A DNA stretch of 64,000 nucleotides from Flexivirga aerilata (GTDB lineage Bacteria > Actinomycetota > Actinomycetes > Actinomycetales > Dermatophilaceae). A program made the position numbers and the translations under genes. The stretch covers positions 930,001 through 994,000 of the forward strand of contig NZ_JABENB010000001.1 of assembly GCF_013002715.1 (NCBI RefSeq), written 5' to 3'. This document shows, in pieces, positions 8,069 through 15,827 of this stretch. Positions within the stretch are counted from its first letter, which is position 1, and each line of letters begins with the position of its first letter. The notes below the pieces were generated by a model. The model had not been told where the DNA came from and searched no databases. It worked only from the letters and a program-made list of their open reading frames with translations.

Positions 8069-8581
8069 GTGATCCTCCCGAAGGTGCGTGATCCGCGCAT
8101 GATCACGATCCGTCGCGGCGGCACGCTCACCGACGAGCATCATCGACTGCTCGCACTGTGGGCGGCCGACTGCGCCGAACGCGTGCTGCCGCTCTTCGAG
8201 TCCAAGCGGCCGGACGACCCGCGACCGCGCGAGGCGATCGAGCAGATCCGCGCGTGGTCGCGAGGGGAGGTCGGCATGATGACGTCGCGCGCGGCCGGCG
8301 GCCACGCGATGGGCGCCGCCCGTCCCCTGCGGGGCGCGCCCCGGTTTGCGGCGTATGCCGCGGGTCAGGCCGGCGTCGTCGCGCACGTCGCCGAGCACGA
8401 CCTGGGCGCTGCGGCATACGCGATCAAGGCGGTGCGCGCGGCGGCGCCCAAGGGGATGGAGGCAGCCGCCGGGGCTGCCGAAGGTCATTGGCAGCGCGAG
8501 CAATTGCCCGACGCGGTGCGGGACCTCGTGCTCGAGGACCAGCGGAGGCGCAACGAGATCTGCTGGTCGGTGTTCGGGTGA
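8069..8581 (+). CDS. Imm5-like putative immunity protein
   Basis: About 170 residues from GTG 8069 (ATG 8099 is an alternative). The pattern LLALWAADCAERVLPLFE, then PREAIEQIRAWSRGE, AARPLRGAPRFAAYAAG, and VAEHDLGAAAYAIKAVRAA matches the alpha-helical proteins annotated as putative immunity proteins (Imm5 type) in actinobacteria. No polymorphic toxin gene is nearby, so a role in toxin immunity is not supported here. It is sandwiched between an enoyl-CoA hydratase and a GNAT gene, with a 4-nt overlap to the latter. Confidence 0.65.
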   Translation: MILPKVRDPRMITIRRGGTLTDEHHRLLALWAADCAERVLPLFESKRPDDPRPREAIEQIRAWSRGEVGMMTSRAAGGHAMGAARPLRGAPRFAAYAAGQAGVVAHVAEHDLGAAAYAIKAVRAAAPKGMEAAAGAAEGHWQREQLPDAVRDLVLEDQRRRNEICWSVFG

Positions 8582-9075
8582 CCGTGCGTCGCTATCCCGA
8601 GGCGCTGCGGGTCGACGACACCCTCTCGCTACGGCCCGCGACCGACGCCGACGCAGAGTTGATCAGCGGCTGGACGCAGGCGCCGGAGGTGCACGAGGGC
8701 TGGGGCGGGACGCCGCTCTCGGTCGCCGAGGTGCTCGCCAAGTACACCGGCCGCAGGGCGCCGCGGGTTGCGTCATACCTGGTGGTCGAGGGGGCCGAGC
8801 CGGTCGGCTATCTGCAGGCGTGGCAGGACGAATCTGCCTGTGGTCTGGACCTTTTCATCGCTGCACCCGCGCAGGGCCGGGGCATCGGACCGCGCGTGGC
8901 TCGAGCCCTCGCGGTCGCACTCGACGCGCTGGGCTGGCGGCCGCTCACCGTCGACCCGGCGGTCGGCAACGAGCGTGCGGTGCGGGCCTGGCAGGCAGCC
9001 GGGTTCGTGATGACGGGCCAGCAGGGTGTCGACCACGGGCGGCCGACCCACCTCATGGTGTTCGGCGGCGGATGA
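8578..9075 (+). CDS. GNAT N-acetyltransferase (AAC(6')-like)
   Basis: 165 residues from GTG 8578, overlapping the upstream stop by 4 nt (GTGA). It begins LRPATDADAELISGWTQAPE, has a LDLFIA strand, the acetyl-CoA-binding motif AQGRGIGPRVARAL, and ends LGWRPLTVDPAVGNERAVRA with WQAAGF. The layout is that of aminoglycoside-6'-acetyltransferase-like GNATs, where the Asp-Pro and Asn residues are conserved. Resistance function is not implied. Confidence 0.8.
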   Translation: MTVRRYPEALRVDDTLSLRPATDADAELISGWTQAPEVHEGWGGTPLSVAEVLAKYTGRRAPRVASYLVVEGAEPVGYLQAWQDESACGLDLFIAAPAQGRGIGPRVARALAVALDALGWRPLTVDPAVGNERAVRAWQAAGFVMTGQQGVDHGRPTHLMVFGGG

Positions 9076-9100
9076 CGCAGCGGTGCGCCGGAAACTTGTG

Positions 9101-9116
9101 TCGAACATATGTACAA
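9101..9116. promoter_or_regulatory. LexA-like SOS box upstream of the 13E12/HNH gene
   Basis: The site reads TCGAACATATGTACAA. The left half is a perfect match to the mycobacterial SOS consensus TCGAAC-N4-GTTCGA; the right half GTACAA keeps G, T, C and A (4 of 6). It overlaps a candidate -10 hexamer TACAAT (9112-9117), 66 nt before the gene start, so bound LexA could block transcription. Several 13E12-family genes of Mycobacterium tuberculosis are known LexA targets. Confidence 0.6.
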
Positions 9117-9181
9117 TTATGCCGATCGACGGTATTCTGGTGGCACGACGAAACCCACTGCGGCGGAGGGAGATTCGGGCC

Positions 9182-10558
9182 ATGTCTCTCGATTCTGCTG
9201 TGCCGCTGCCCGAGTGTCCGGGCGTGCCGGGTGAGGCATCGCGGGTGCCGGTTGAGCCGGGGCGCGGGCCGGTCGTGTTGGAGCGAGTGCGGGAGCTTGC
9301 GGCGTTGCTGGATGAGGTGCCGGAGGTGGTGCATCAGCTCGGGGAGGAGCAGTTGGAGGCACTGACCGAAACCCTGCTGGGACTGTCGGGCCGGTTCGCG
9401 CAGCTTGCGACCGTCGCCACTGTGGAAGCGGTTGACCGTGGGACGGTTGCGGGTTCGACGGCGGCGAACACCACCCAGTGGGTATGCCGTCACGCCGAAG
9501 CGTCCGGGGTGCCGATCGAACCGGTGGAGGCGAAGTCGATCGCGGTGGTGGCGGAGGCGTGCCGGGAGCGGAAGAACGCGGTCATCGCGGCAGCGGTCGC
9601 ACGTGGGTCGTGCACGGTGTCGACCGCGCGAGCGGCGTTGACGAATGCGGACAAGGTCGCGCCGGTCATCCCTTCGGCGGACCGGGATGAAGTGCTGGCG
9701 TGGTTCCTGCAACTCGACCCGGCACTCGGCGCCAAGGGTGTGCAGGCATTGACCCGGAAGATCCTGGCGACCTACGCCACCGAAGCACTCTCAGCACAGG
9801 ACGCGAAACTCGAACAGGTCGAAACCCTGACCTGGGGTACGACCGCTACTGGGATGACCCGGTTGGTCGCGGAGTTGGCGCCGGCGAATGCTGCGGTGTT
9901 GAAGGCGGCGATCACCGCCGGGTCCGCACCACGGCCCGCTTCCCTGACCGCAGACCCCGCCGCGGCGGCCGCTGCCGGCACTGGCACTGGCGAGTCCGTG
10001 CGGGACGAGCGGACTCCGGGCAAGCGCCGGGCGGATGCGTTGATGGAGCTGATCGCTGCGGGCGCGAAAGTTGCTGCCGGTGAGGTCGCGCCCGTCGGGT
10101 CGGCGGCGACAATCCTGCTGACCATGGACCTGAGCGCCCTTACCCAGGGGATTGGTGGGGCAACCACACCCACCGGTGACGTGCTCGACGCCGGAGCGGC
10201 CCGGCGGGCAGCGTGTGACGCGGAGCTGATCCCGGCAGTGTTGGGTGGGCCGAGTCAGCCGTTGGATGTGGGCCGGCGAGAACGCCTGGTCACCAAGGGT
10301 TTACGCGCGGCTGTCGTCATACGCGATGGCGGGTGCACCTTCCCCGGGTGCGATCGGCCACCGGGTTTCTGCGAAGTCCATCACGTGATCCCGTGGTGGG
10401 CCGGCGGGGAAACCAGCCTGACCAATTCGGCCATGCTGTGCTGCCGGCACCACCAGGAAGTCCACCGCCACGGGTTCATGGCACAGGTTCGCCCCGACGG
10501 CGTCACCTGGGACCTCACCCCCGGCCGCATGCCCAGCCACACCCACGCGGCGGCATAG
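9182..10558 (+). CDS. 13E12-type DUF222/HNH endonuclease-domain protein
   Basis: 458 residues. An N-terminal DUF222 helical region (about 1-300) includes LLDEVPEVVHQLGEEQLEAL; an Ala/Thr/Gly-rich linker follows near 270; the C-terminus carries an HNH domain with GGCTFPGCDRPPGFCEVHHV, IPWWAGGETSLTNSAMLCCR and HHQEVHRHGF (Cys pairs, catalytic HH and H). ATG 9182 follows GGCGGAGGGAG; an in-frame ATG at 9026 lies inside the preceding gene. This is the 13E12 repeat family, which is multicopy in many actinobacteria and often SOS-regulated. Function is probably DNA cleavage, but it is not defined experimentally. Confidence 0.88.
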   Translation: MSLDSAVPLPECPGVPGEASRVPVEPGRGPVVLERVRELAALLDEVPEVVHQLGEEQLEALTETLLGLSGRFAQLATVATVEAVDRGTVAGSTAANTTQWVCRHAEASGVPIEPVEAKSIAVVAEACRERKNAVIAAAVARGSCTVSTARAALTNADKVAPVIPSADRDEVLAWFLQLDPALGAKGVQALTRKILATYATEALSAQDAKLEQVETLTWGTTATGMTRLVAELAPANAAVLKAAITAGSAPRPASLTADPAAAAAAGTGTGESVRDERTPGKRRADALMELIAAGAKVAAGEVAPVGSAATILLTMDLSALTQGIGGATTPTGDVLDAGAARRAACDAELIPAVLGGPSQPLDVGRRERLVTKGLRAAVVIRDGGCTFPGCDRPPGFCEVHHVIPWWAGGETSLTNSAMLCCRHHQEVHRHGFMAQVRPDGVTWDLTPGRMPSHTHAAA

Positions 10559-10767
10559 CTGAACTGCGTCGGTCGATCGATTGCGCGACTTTGTTCGGCG
10601 GCAGGCGCCCGTCAGCAGAGACCGTGTCAGCAGCGACCCGTCGGAAAGAACTCAGAGCGGACCGATCCGGTTGTTCATCCGCTGGTTGTGCGCGGCCCGC
10701 CCGCACGAGCTCGCGCCGCAGGAGATGACGGCTCAAGATGACGGCTCGCATGACGGGTAAGCGCGGG

Positions 10768-11427
10768 TCAATCGCCGAGCAGGTCCTCTTCGACGATGCG
10801 CCGCACGTCATCCGCGCCGACGTGCCGATACCAACGATTGTCCGGATGGCTCACCACTACCGGCGCCCCGTTGCACGGATAGAGGCAGCCGGTGAGCGCC
10901 ACCAGCACCTCGCGGTCGAGCACCCCACGGCGAGTCAGCTCGTCGGTCAGCGCGGCCGAGGTCTCCTCCGCACCCTTGGCATTGCAGCGCGGGCCACGGC
11001 ACACCAGCACGTGACGACGGTATGGCGGAGCTTCCTCCCACGCCGGGCTCTCCAGCGGCGCCTCGGCTCCGGTGACCGCGCGTGCTTCCGTTGCGCACGC
11101 CGCTCGCACCGCGGCCACCCCGAAACCACGGGACAGGCCGCCCGCCACCTCGACTTGCAGCACACCGCGGGTGCGCACCCAGTGGCCGGCAACCCGGCCG
11201 AGCCAGGATCGGCCGGTGTGGGAGGTCGTGCGCGCCGCCGCGACGAGGCGCACCGACGTGCCCACCGCCTCGGCGGCGATCGCGTCCAGCACGCCCACGA
11301 GGCTCGGGCCGCCACCTTGCAAGCAGGCGACGGTCGCCCCGAGATCATCTGCGGTGGCGAACAATTCGGCCAGGTGGTCGTCGTCGAGCCCGGTCAGGCT
11401 GACCAGCACCAGCCGCTGATCCGTCAT
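10768..11427 (-). CDS. [2Fe-2S] thioredoxin-like ferredoxin protein with CbiX-like N-terminal region
   Basis: 219 residues. The C-terminal 90 residues have the four cysteines of a thioredoxin-fold [2Fe-2S] ferredoxin: HVLVCRGPRCNAKGAEE (C-x4-C) and ALTGCLYPCNGAPVVV (C-x3-C), then HPDNRWYRHV. The N-terminal region contains CLQGGGPSLVGVLDAIAAE and SWLGRVAGHWVRTRGV, like the CbiX/sirohydrochlorin-chelatase fold. It is the last gene of the B12-riboswitch operon and starts inside the ATPase stop codon (ATGA), so a role in corrinoid or cobalt handling is likely. ATG 11427 is used; longer in-frame sequence is overlap with the ATPase gene. The CbiX call is tentative. Confidence 0.7.
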   Translation of the reverse strand: MTDQRLVLVSLTGLDDDHLAELFATADDLGATVACLQGGGPSLVGVLDAIAAEAVGTSVRLVAAARTTSHTGRSWLGRVAGHWVRTRGVLQVEVAGGLSRGFGVAAVRAACATEARAVTGAEAPLESPAWEEAPPYRRHVLVCRGPRCNAKGAEETSAALTDELTRRGVLDREVLVALTGCLYPCNGAPVVVSHPDNRWYRHVGADDVRRIVEEDLLGD

Positions 11428-12191
11428 CGGCCCGCACCCTGGCGCGACCAGGAGATTCGCAGCCGGTCGGTGCGCTCGACCGTCGCGCACACCCCGAAGA
11501 CCGTGTCGACCAGGCCGGCCGTCAGCACTGCTTCGGTGTCGCCCGACGCGGCCACCCGGCCCTGCGACATCACGATGATCCGTGGGCAGAATGCCGCCGC
11601 CAGGTCGAGATCGTGCAGCACCGCCATTGTCGTAATCCCCTGTCGCGCAACAGTTTCCAGGAGTGACAACTGGTGCTGCAGGTCCAGGTGGTTGGTCGGC
11701 TCGTCCAGCAACAGCAGCCGCGGCTGCTGCGCCAACGCCCGCGCAAGCTGCGTGCGCTGACGCTCCCCGCCCGACAGGGTCGACCACGTGCGGTGCGCCA
11801 GGTGCACGACATCGGCTTCCCGCATCGCGGCCGGCACAAGCTGCGCTCCCTCGTCCAGGGCTCCCGGCCAGCGGCCCACGTGCGGGATGCGTCCCAGGGC
11901 GACGACGTCGCGCACGCTGAGCTCGAGTGAGGTGTCGGGCTGTTGTTCCAGCAGGGCGGTCGACCGCGCCCGCTCCCGAGCAGGTAGGTCGCGCAAGGGT
12001 TTTCCGTCATACCGGACCTCGCCGCGAGCAGGTCGTCGCAGGCCGGCGACGAGGTGCAGCAGGGTGGTCTTGCCGGATCCGTTCGGGCCGACGACGGCGG
12101 TGAACGACCCCGCCTCGAGCGTCGCCGTGACGTCATCGACGATCGCGGAATCTCCTGCGTCCCAACCGATCCGGTCGATCTCGACCCTCAT
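11424..12191 (-). CDS. ABC transporter ATPase, FecE/BtuD type
   Basis: 255 residues with Walker A GPNGSGKTTLLHLVAGL, Q-loop within ALLEQQPDTSLEL, signature LSGGERQRTQLARAL, Walker B RLLLLDEPTNHLDL, and switch His in AVLHDLDLAAAF. The sequence fits the siderophore/vitamin B12 uptake group. Overlaps both neighbours by 4 nt. With the permease and lipoprotein, and the upstream cobalamin riboswitch, it probably powers corrinoid import. Confidence 0.9.
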   Translation of the reverse strand: MRVEIDRIGWDAGDSAIVDDVTATLEAGSFTAVVGPNGSGKTTLLHLVAGLRRPARGEVRYDGKPLRDLPARERARSTALLEQQPDTSLELSVRDVVALGRIPHVGRWPGALDEGAQLVPAAMREADVVHLAHRTWSTLSGGERQRTQLARALAQQPRLLLLDEPTNHLDLQHQLSLLETVARQGITTMAVLHDLDLAAAFCPRIIVMSQGRVAASGDTEAVLTAGLVDTVFGVCATVERTDRLRISWSRQGAGR

Positions 12192-13249
12192 GCGCGCCGA
12201 GCCTGACGGCGCAACAGCACGATGAGCACCGGGGTGCCGACCGCGGCCGTCACCACGCCGATCGGGATCTCGCTACCGCCGCCGAGAGTGCGCGCCGCAG
12301 TGTCCGACCAGAGCATCAGCAACGCACCGCAGATCGCCGAGGCGGGCAACAGGATGCGATGTCCTGGCCCGGTGACCAGCCGCACCACATGCGGCACGAC
12401 GAGGCCGACGAACCCGATCGGCCCGACGACCGCCACCGTGGCGGCCGTCATGAGTGCCGTGCCGGTCAGCAGGATCCAGCGGATCGTTGTGACGTTGACC
12501 CCGAGCGAGCGCGCCGACACCTCCCCGAAGGCGAAGGCGTCGAGTGCCGGAGCGCACAGCCCGAGACCGATCATCGCCGCCACGAGCAACGCCACCAGAA
12601 AGACGGCGTCACCGCCGCGCACCCCGGCGAACGACCCCAGCGTCCAGTCGAGCACCGCCCGTGCGCCATCCCGCGGGCCGAGCACGATGACGATGAAAGA
12701 CGTTGCGGCACTGCACAATTGGCCGACCGCGACGCCAGCCAGGATCGTCCGCCCGGGTGGCAGTTGTCCCGACCTGCCGGTGGCGAGGGCCAGCACCAGC
12801 ACGAGTGCGACGAGCGCCCCGACAAAAGCCGTGCCGGCCACGCCATAGCGGGACGGGATGCCCGGCAGCGTCCAGCCGAGGATCAACGCCGACACCGCTC
12901 CCACCGCGGCGCCGCTGGAGACCCCGAAGAGATAGGGGTCGGCCAGGTCGTTGCGGGTCAGCGACTGCAGCACGCAACCGCACTGCGCCAGCGCCGCACC
13001 CACCGCCATCGCCGCGACGATCCGCGGCAGCCGCAGCTGCCAGACGATCTCGTCGTCCATCGGGGTCACACCCGCGCCGCCGATCAGCTGCATCCGCCGG
13101 GCAACCACCTCGAGCACCTGGCCGGCGGGGACGTGCACCGGCCCGGTGCCCAACGCGATCACCGCGCTTGCCAGCACCGCCGCCACGCCGACGGTCAGGA
13201 CCAGCAGCCGGAGCGCGGTCGACGGCGCCCGGCATCCCGCCGTCGTCAC
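12188..13249 (-). CDS. FecCD-family ABC permease (probable cobalamin importer)
   Basis: 353 residues (GTG start at 13249, overlapping the substrate-binding-protein stop). About nine to ten hydrophobic helices and the FecCD signatures: LRLPRIVAAMAVGAALAQCG near residue 80, GVSSGAAVGAVSAL, and the coupling stretch GPIGFVGLVVPHVVRLVTGP near 280. These are seen in BtuC/FhuB-type permeases. The operon structure and riboswitch point to corrinoid transport. Confidence 0.88.
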   Translation of the reverse strand: MTTAGCRAPSTALRLLVLTVGVAAVLASAVIALGTGPVHVPAGQVLEVVARRMQLIGGAGVTPMDDEIVWQLRLPRIVAAMAVGAALAQCGCVLQSLTRNDLADPYLFGVSSGAAVGAVSALILGWTLPGIPSRYGVAGTAFVGALVALVLVLALATGRSGQLPPGRTILAGVAVGQLCSAATSFIVIVLGPRDGARAVLDWTLGSFAGVRGGDAVFLVALLVAAMIGLGLCAPALDAFAFGEVSARSLGVNVTTIRWILLTGTALMTAATVAVVGPIGFVGLVVPHVVRLVTGPGHRILLPASAICGALLMLWSDTAARTLGGGSEIPIGVVTAAVGTPVLIVLLRRQARRA

Positions 13250-14277
13250 GTCGCCGGCAGTGCGGTGAGCTGGTCGGAGACGGCCTTCGCGCCGTCGACG
13301 AGCCGCACCCCGGGCGTGGTCTCGCTGAACGGCAGCACCACGAAACGGTTGCGCTTGACCGCCGTCAGCTTGCGCAGCACCGGGTCGGCGCGCAGATACT
13401 TCTTCTTCGCGTCCGCGGTGCTCCACGATGCGTCGGCGAGCACGATCACGTCCGGGTCGGCGGCGACGACCTTCTCCCAGGACCCGTCCGCCCAGCCGCC
13501 CGGCAGCCCCGCAAAGACGTTGCGCGCACCCACCGCGTCCATCACCAGTTGCGGCCCGCCCTTGCCGGCACCGACGAACGGCGTCTTCTCACCGGAGTCA
13601 TACCAGAGCACCGTCGTGCCCTTGCCCGCAGCCGTCGAGCGGACCGTGGCGAGCTCGGACCGTTGCGCGTCGACAACACCCTCTGCTTTGTCACGTATGC
13701 CGAAAACGCTTCCCACGTCGGTGATTTCGCGCCAGGCACTGTCGAAGGTCGGCGCCGCTGCCGGCGTCCCCTTGGGGCAACCGAACGGGCTCAGGTAGCT
13801 GCCGATCCGCTTGCCAGCCAGCTCCGCCCGCGTGCCGATTGCCTTGGCGTCGAACGCGCTTGCGTAGGCGGCATACGCGAAGTCCGGCTTGGCCGCGACG
13901 AACTGCTCCTTGGTCGGATACTCCTTCGCCAGCACCGGCACCGACCGGTATGCCGCGGCGTACTTCGCGGACACCTCGTCGTCGAGGTAGGCGGTGCCCG
14001 CCATCCGGTCCTGCAGGCCGAGCGCGAGCGCGACCTCGGTCGCGCCCTGATTGAGCGTGACGAGCCGACGCGGAGGAGCCTCGACCGTGACCCGCACGCC
14101 GCAGTTGGTCAGGGTCACCGGCGAGAACGCCGTCGACGCGGAACCGGTCGCCGCAGAGCCCGCGCCGGGCCCGCCGCCGGACGGGGCATCGGCGCACGCG
14201 CCGAGCAGGAGGGACGTGGCGGCGGCAGCCGCGGGGAGGCCGATCCGACGTGGGCGCATGGCGCAAATCGCTTTCAT
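13246..14277 (-). CDS. Periplasmic-binding lipoprotein, FepB/BtuF-like
   Basis: 343 residues from ATG 14277; ATG 14259 is a second possible start. A lipoprotein signal with lipobox LLLGAC (Cys near residue 24) is followed by a class III binding-protein fold: CGVRVTVEAPPRRLVTLNQG, TEVALALGLQDRMAGTAYLD, PDFAYAAYASAF, PDVIVLADASWS. It heads the operon with the permease, ATPase and ferredoxin protein. A cobalamin riboswitch lies directly upstream, so it probably binds B12, a precursor corrinoid or a cobalt complex. Confidence 0.85.
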   Translation of the reverse strand: MKAICAMRPRRIGLPAAAAATSLLLGACADAPSGGGPGAGSAATGSASTAFSPVTLTNCGVRVTVEAPPRRLVTLNQGATEVALALGLQDRMAGTAYLDDEVSAKYAAAYRSVPVLAKEYPTKEQFVAAKPDFAYAAYASAFDAKAIGTRAELAGKRIGSYLSPFGCPKGTPAAAPTFDSAWREITDVGSVFGIRDKAEGVVDAQRSELATVRSTAAGKGTTVLWYDSGEKTPFVGAGKGGPQLVMDAVGARNVFAGLPGGWADGSWEKVVAADPDVIVLADASWSTADAKKKYLRADPVLRKLTAVKRNRFVVLPFSETTPGVRLVDGAKAVSDQLTALPAT

Positions 14278-14304
14278 CAGGGGCCGAACGCGAGGCCCAC
14301 AGGT

Positions 14305-14452
14305 GTGTCCGGCACCGGCAGGTCTTCGGGCTCGGGTTCGTCCGAGCGTGGCGCCTTCCCGGGTCGGAACCCAGTGGCGTCGTGCCACGCTCGTCACCCC
14401 TACCGCTGCGCGTCAGCTCCGGATTCGGACCGGATTCCCTTGCATCGGTGAT
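14305..14452 (-). promoter_or_regulatory. Cobalamin (B12) riboswitch
   Basis: Reading the minus strand, the leader shows the conserved elements in order: AAGGGAATCCGGTCCGAATCC (start of the cobalamin core, near 14416-14445), then GCCACTGG near 14372-14380 with the AAGGCGCCACGCT-type arm, then AGCCCGAAGACCTGCC near 14316-14332. These match the B12-box and AGACCTGCC motif. It lies about 28 nt upstream of the binding-protein ATG and probably controls the whole four-gene operon. Folding was done by eye; a covariance search would confirm it. Confidence 0.85.
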
Positions 14453-14591
14453 GCGACCAGTGTCGAGTGGGGAGTGCCCCACGGCGCCGATCGTAACCGA
14501 GGCCCGATCGGCGTCCCCGCACCGATGCGACTGCGGCAGACTGGGCACCGCACCGACGAGACAGCGAGACAGCGAGACAGAAGGAGTCGAC

Positions 14592-15059
14592 ATGTCCGAC
14601 GCGACGATGGACGAGGCGGCCAAGCAGCAGGTCAAGGACGCGCTCGTGCGGCACCTAAAGGGTGAGCTCGACGCCTCGCAGACCGCGGTGTCCACCGAGC
14701 AGCGCACCGCCCAGGTCGACCCGGACGACTCGCACTCGGTCGACGACACCGCACAACTGGACGAGGCCGGTGACAAGAACGCCATCTTCGAGCAGGTGGC
14801 CGACACCGAGCGCTCGGACGTCGCGACCGCGGAGAGCCTGGACTTCTCGGTGACCGACGTCGTGCGGCCCGGCGCGATCGTCGGGTTCGGCGGCGACCGT
14901 TACGTCGTCGGTGTCGTCACCGACGCGTTCGACGCCAACGGCCTGAGCTACGAAGGCATTTCGCAGGACTCTCCGGTGTATGCCGAGATCGACGGCAAGC
15001 GCGCCGGCGACACGTTCACCATCAACGACCGGCAAGCACGGATCGACTTCCTGGCCTGA
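14592..15059 (+). CDS. GreA/B C-terminal-like small protein, function unknown
   Basis: 155 residues, ATG 14592 with AAGGAG 5 nt upstream. An N-terminal acidic helix (SDATMDEAAKQQVKDALVRH) is followed by a domain with VRPGAIVGFGGDRYVVGVVT, SQDSPVYAEIDGKRAGDTFT and RQARIDFL, reminiscent of the SPLGRALLGKRVGD region of transcript-cleavage factors. It lacks the acidic Gre coiled-coil of full GreA. The upstream DNA has a CAGCGAGA tandem repeat (14562-14579). Overlaps the convergent membrane gene by 38 bp. Role not established. Confidence 0.55.
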   Translation: MSDATMDEAAKQQVKDALVRHLKGELDASQTAVSTEQRTAQVDPDDSHSVDDTAQLDEAGDKNAIFEQVADTERSDVATAESLDFSVTDVVRPGAIVGFGGDRYVVGVVTDAFDANGLSYEGISQDSPVYAEIDGKRAGDTFTINDRQARIDFLA

Positions 15060-15690
15060 CCACGGCCCGCTGCCGCACCATCGCGACGCTCACCGCCAGC
15101 GTCCACAGGCTCCACACCAGCCCCATCGTCGCGGTGGTGCCCCAGCCCTGCGCGCTGTAGAAGTCGGCGGCGTTGTCGCCGAAGTAGACCGCGGGCAGGA
15201 ACGCCAGGTTGACCGCCGCCAGCACGATCGCCGACCGGCCGACCCATCGCGGCAGCAGCTGCGACCGGGAGAGTATGACGGCGAACGCGATCAGGAAGGC
15301 CGCCATCAGCAGCCGGGAGACGCCGCCCTGCAGGAGATACTGCGCCGGCGCATAGGGGCCCTCCGTGGTGGTGTCGATGTCCTGCCGGGTGGCGATGGCG
15401 GCGCCGACCTCCATGGACTGCGGCACGAAAACCACCACCGCCCAAGCGAGCCCAGTCAGCTGCATGACATTGGCCGGCCAGTCGAGAGCCGGCGCGTGGC
15501 GTCCGATCCAGCTGCGCAGCCCGGTGAAGAAGACGATGTAGAACGTGCACCCGACGATGCCGATCAGGCTCCGCGTGAGGATGTTGGCGTCGGGCGGGGC
15601 GCCGTCATACAGGAAATAGAGGGGGACCTGGAGCACGATCAGCGCGCTCGCGATCAGGCCGAAGATGCCGACGTTCCGGTGGGTTGCCAT
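15022..15690 (-). CDS. DUF4386-like multi-pass membrane protein
   Basis: 222 residues with about six helices (for example IFGLIASALIVLQVPLYFLY, FYIVFFTGLRSWI, LTGLAWAVVVFVP, LLMAAFLIAFAVILS). The stretch TRSLIGIVGCTFYIVFFTG and the six-helix layout resemble the DUF4386 family. ATG 15690 follows GGAG at 9 nt and is chosen over TTG 15708. No transport or catalytic motif is seen. It overlaps the convergent gene at 15059 by 38 bp. Confidence 0.55.
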   Translation of the reverse strand: MATHRNVGIFGLIASALIVLQVPLYFLYDGAPPDANILTRSLIGIVGCTFYIVFFTGLRSWIGRHAPALDWPANVMQLTGLAWAVVVFVPQSMEVGAAIATRQDIDTTTEGPYAPAQYLLQGGVSRLLMAAFLIAFAVILSRSQLLPRWVGRSAIVLAAVNLAFLPAVYFGDNAADFYSAQGWGTTATMGLVWSLWTLAVSVAMVRQRAVVRPGSRSVLAGR

Positions 15691-15827
15691 GACTGTGACT
15701 CCACTCAATCGTGAGGTTTTGCACCGTGATTGAGGCTATGAGTCAGCTGTGGCCGGCACAGTGGGCTCAGGCCGTGGCTTCCGGCAGCCACGAGGTGGAG
15801 CTAACTCCCTTGTGCAGGATCGGGTGG

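Noticed and set aside
10559..10767. Hidden gene or RNA in the 209-bp gap after the HNH gene
   Set aside because: Only a short AGATGACGGCTC duplication (near 10720-10745) was seen; no frame, hairpin or promoter was convincing.
15702..15735. CTCAATC/GATTGAG inverted repeat upstream of the DUF4386-like gene
   Set aside because: Arms are only 7 bp with a long spacer; too weak to call an operator.
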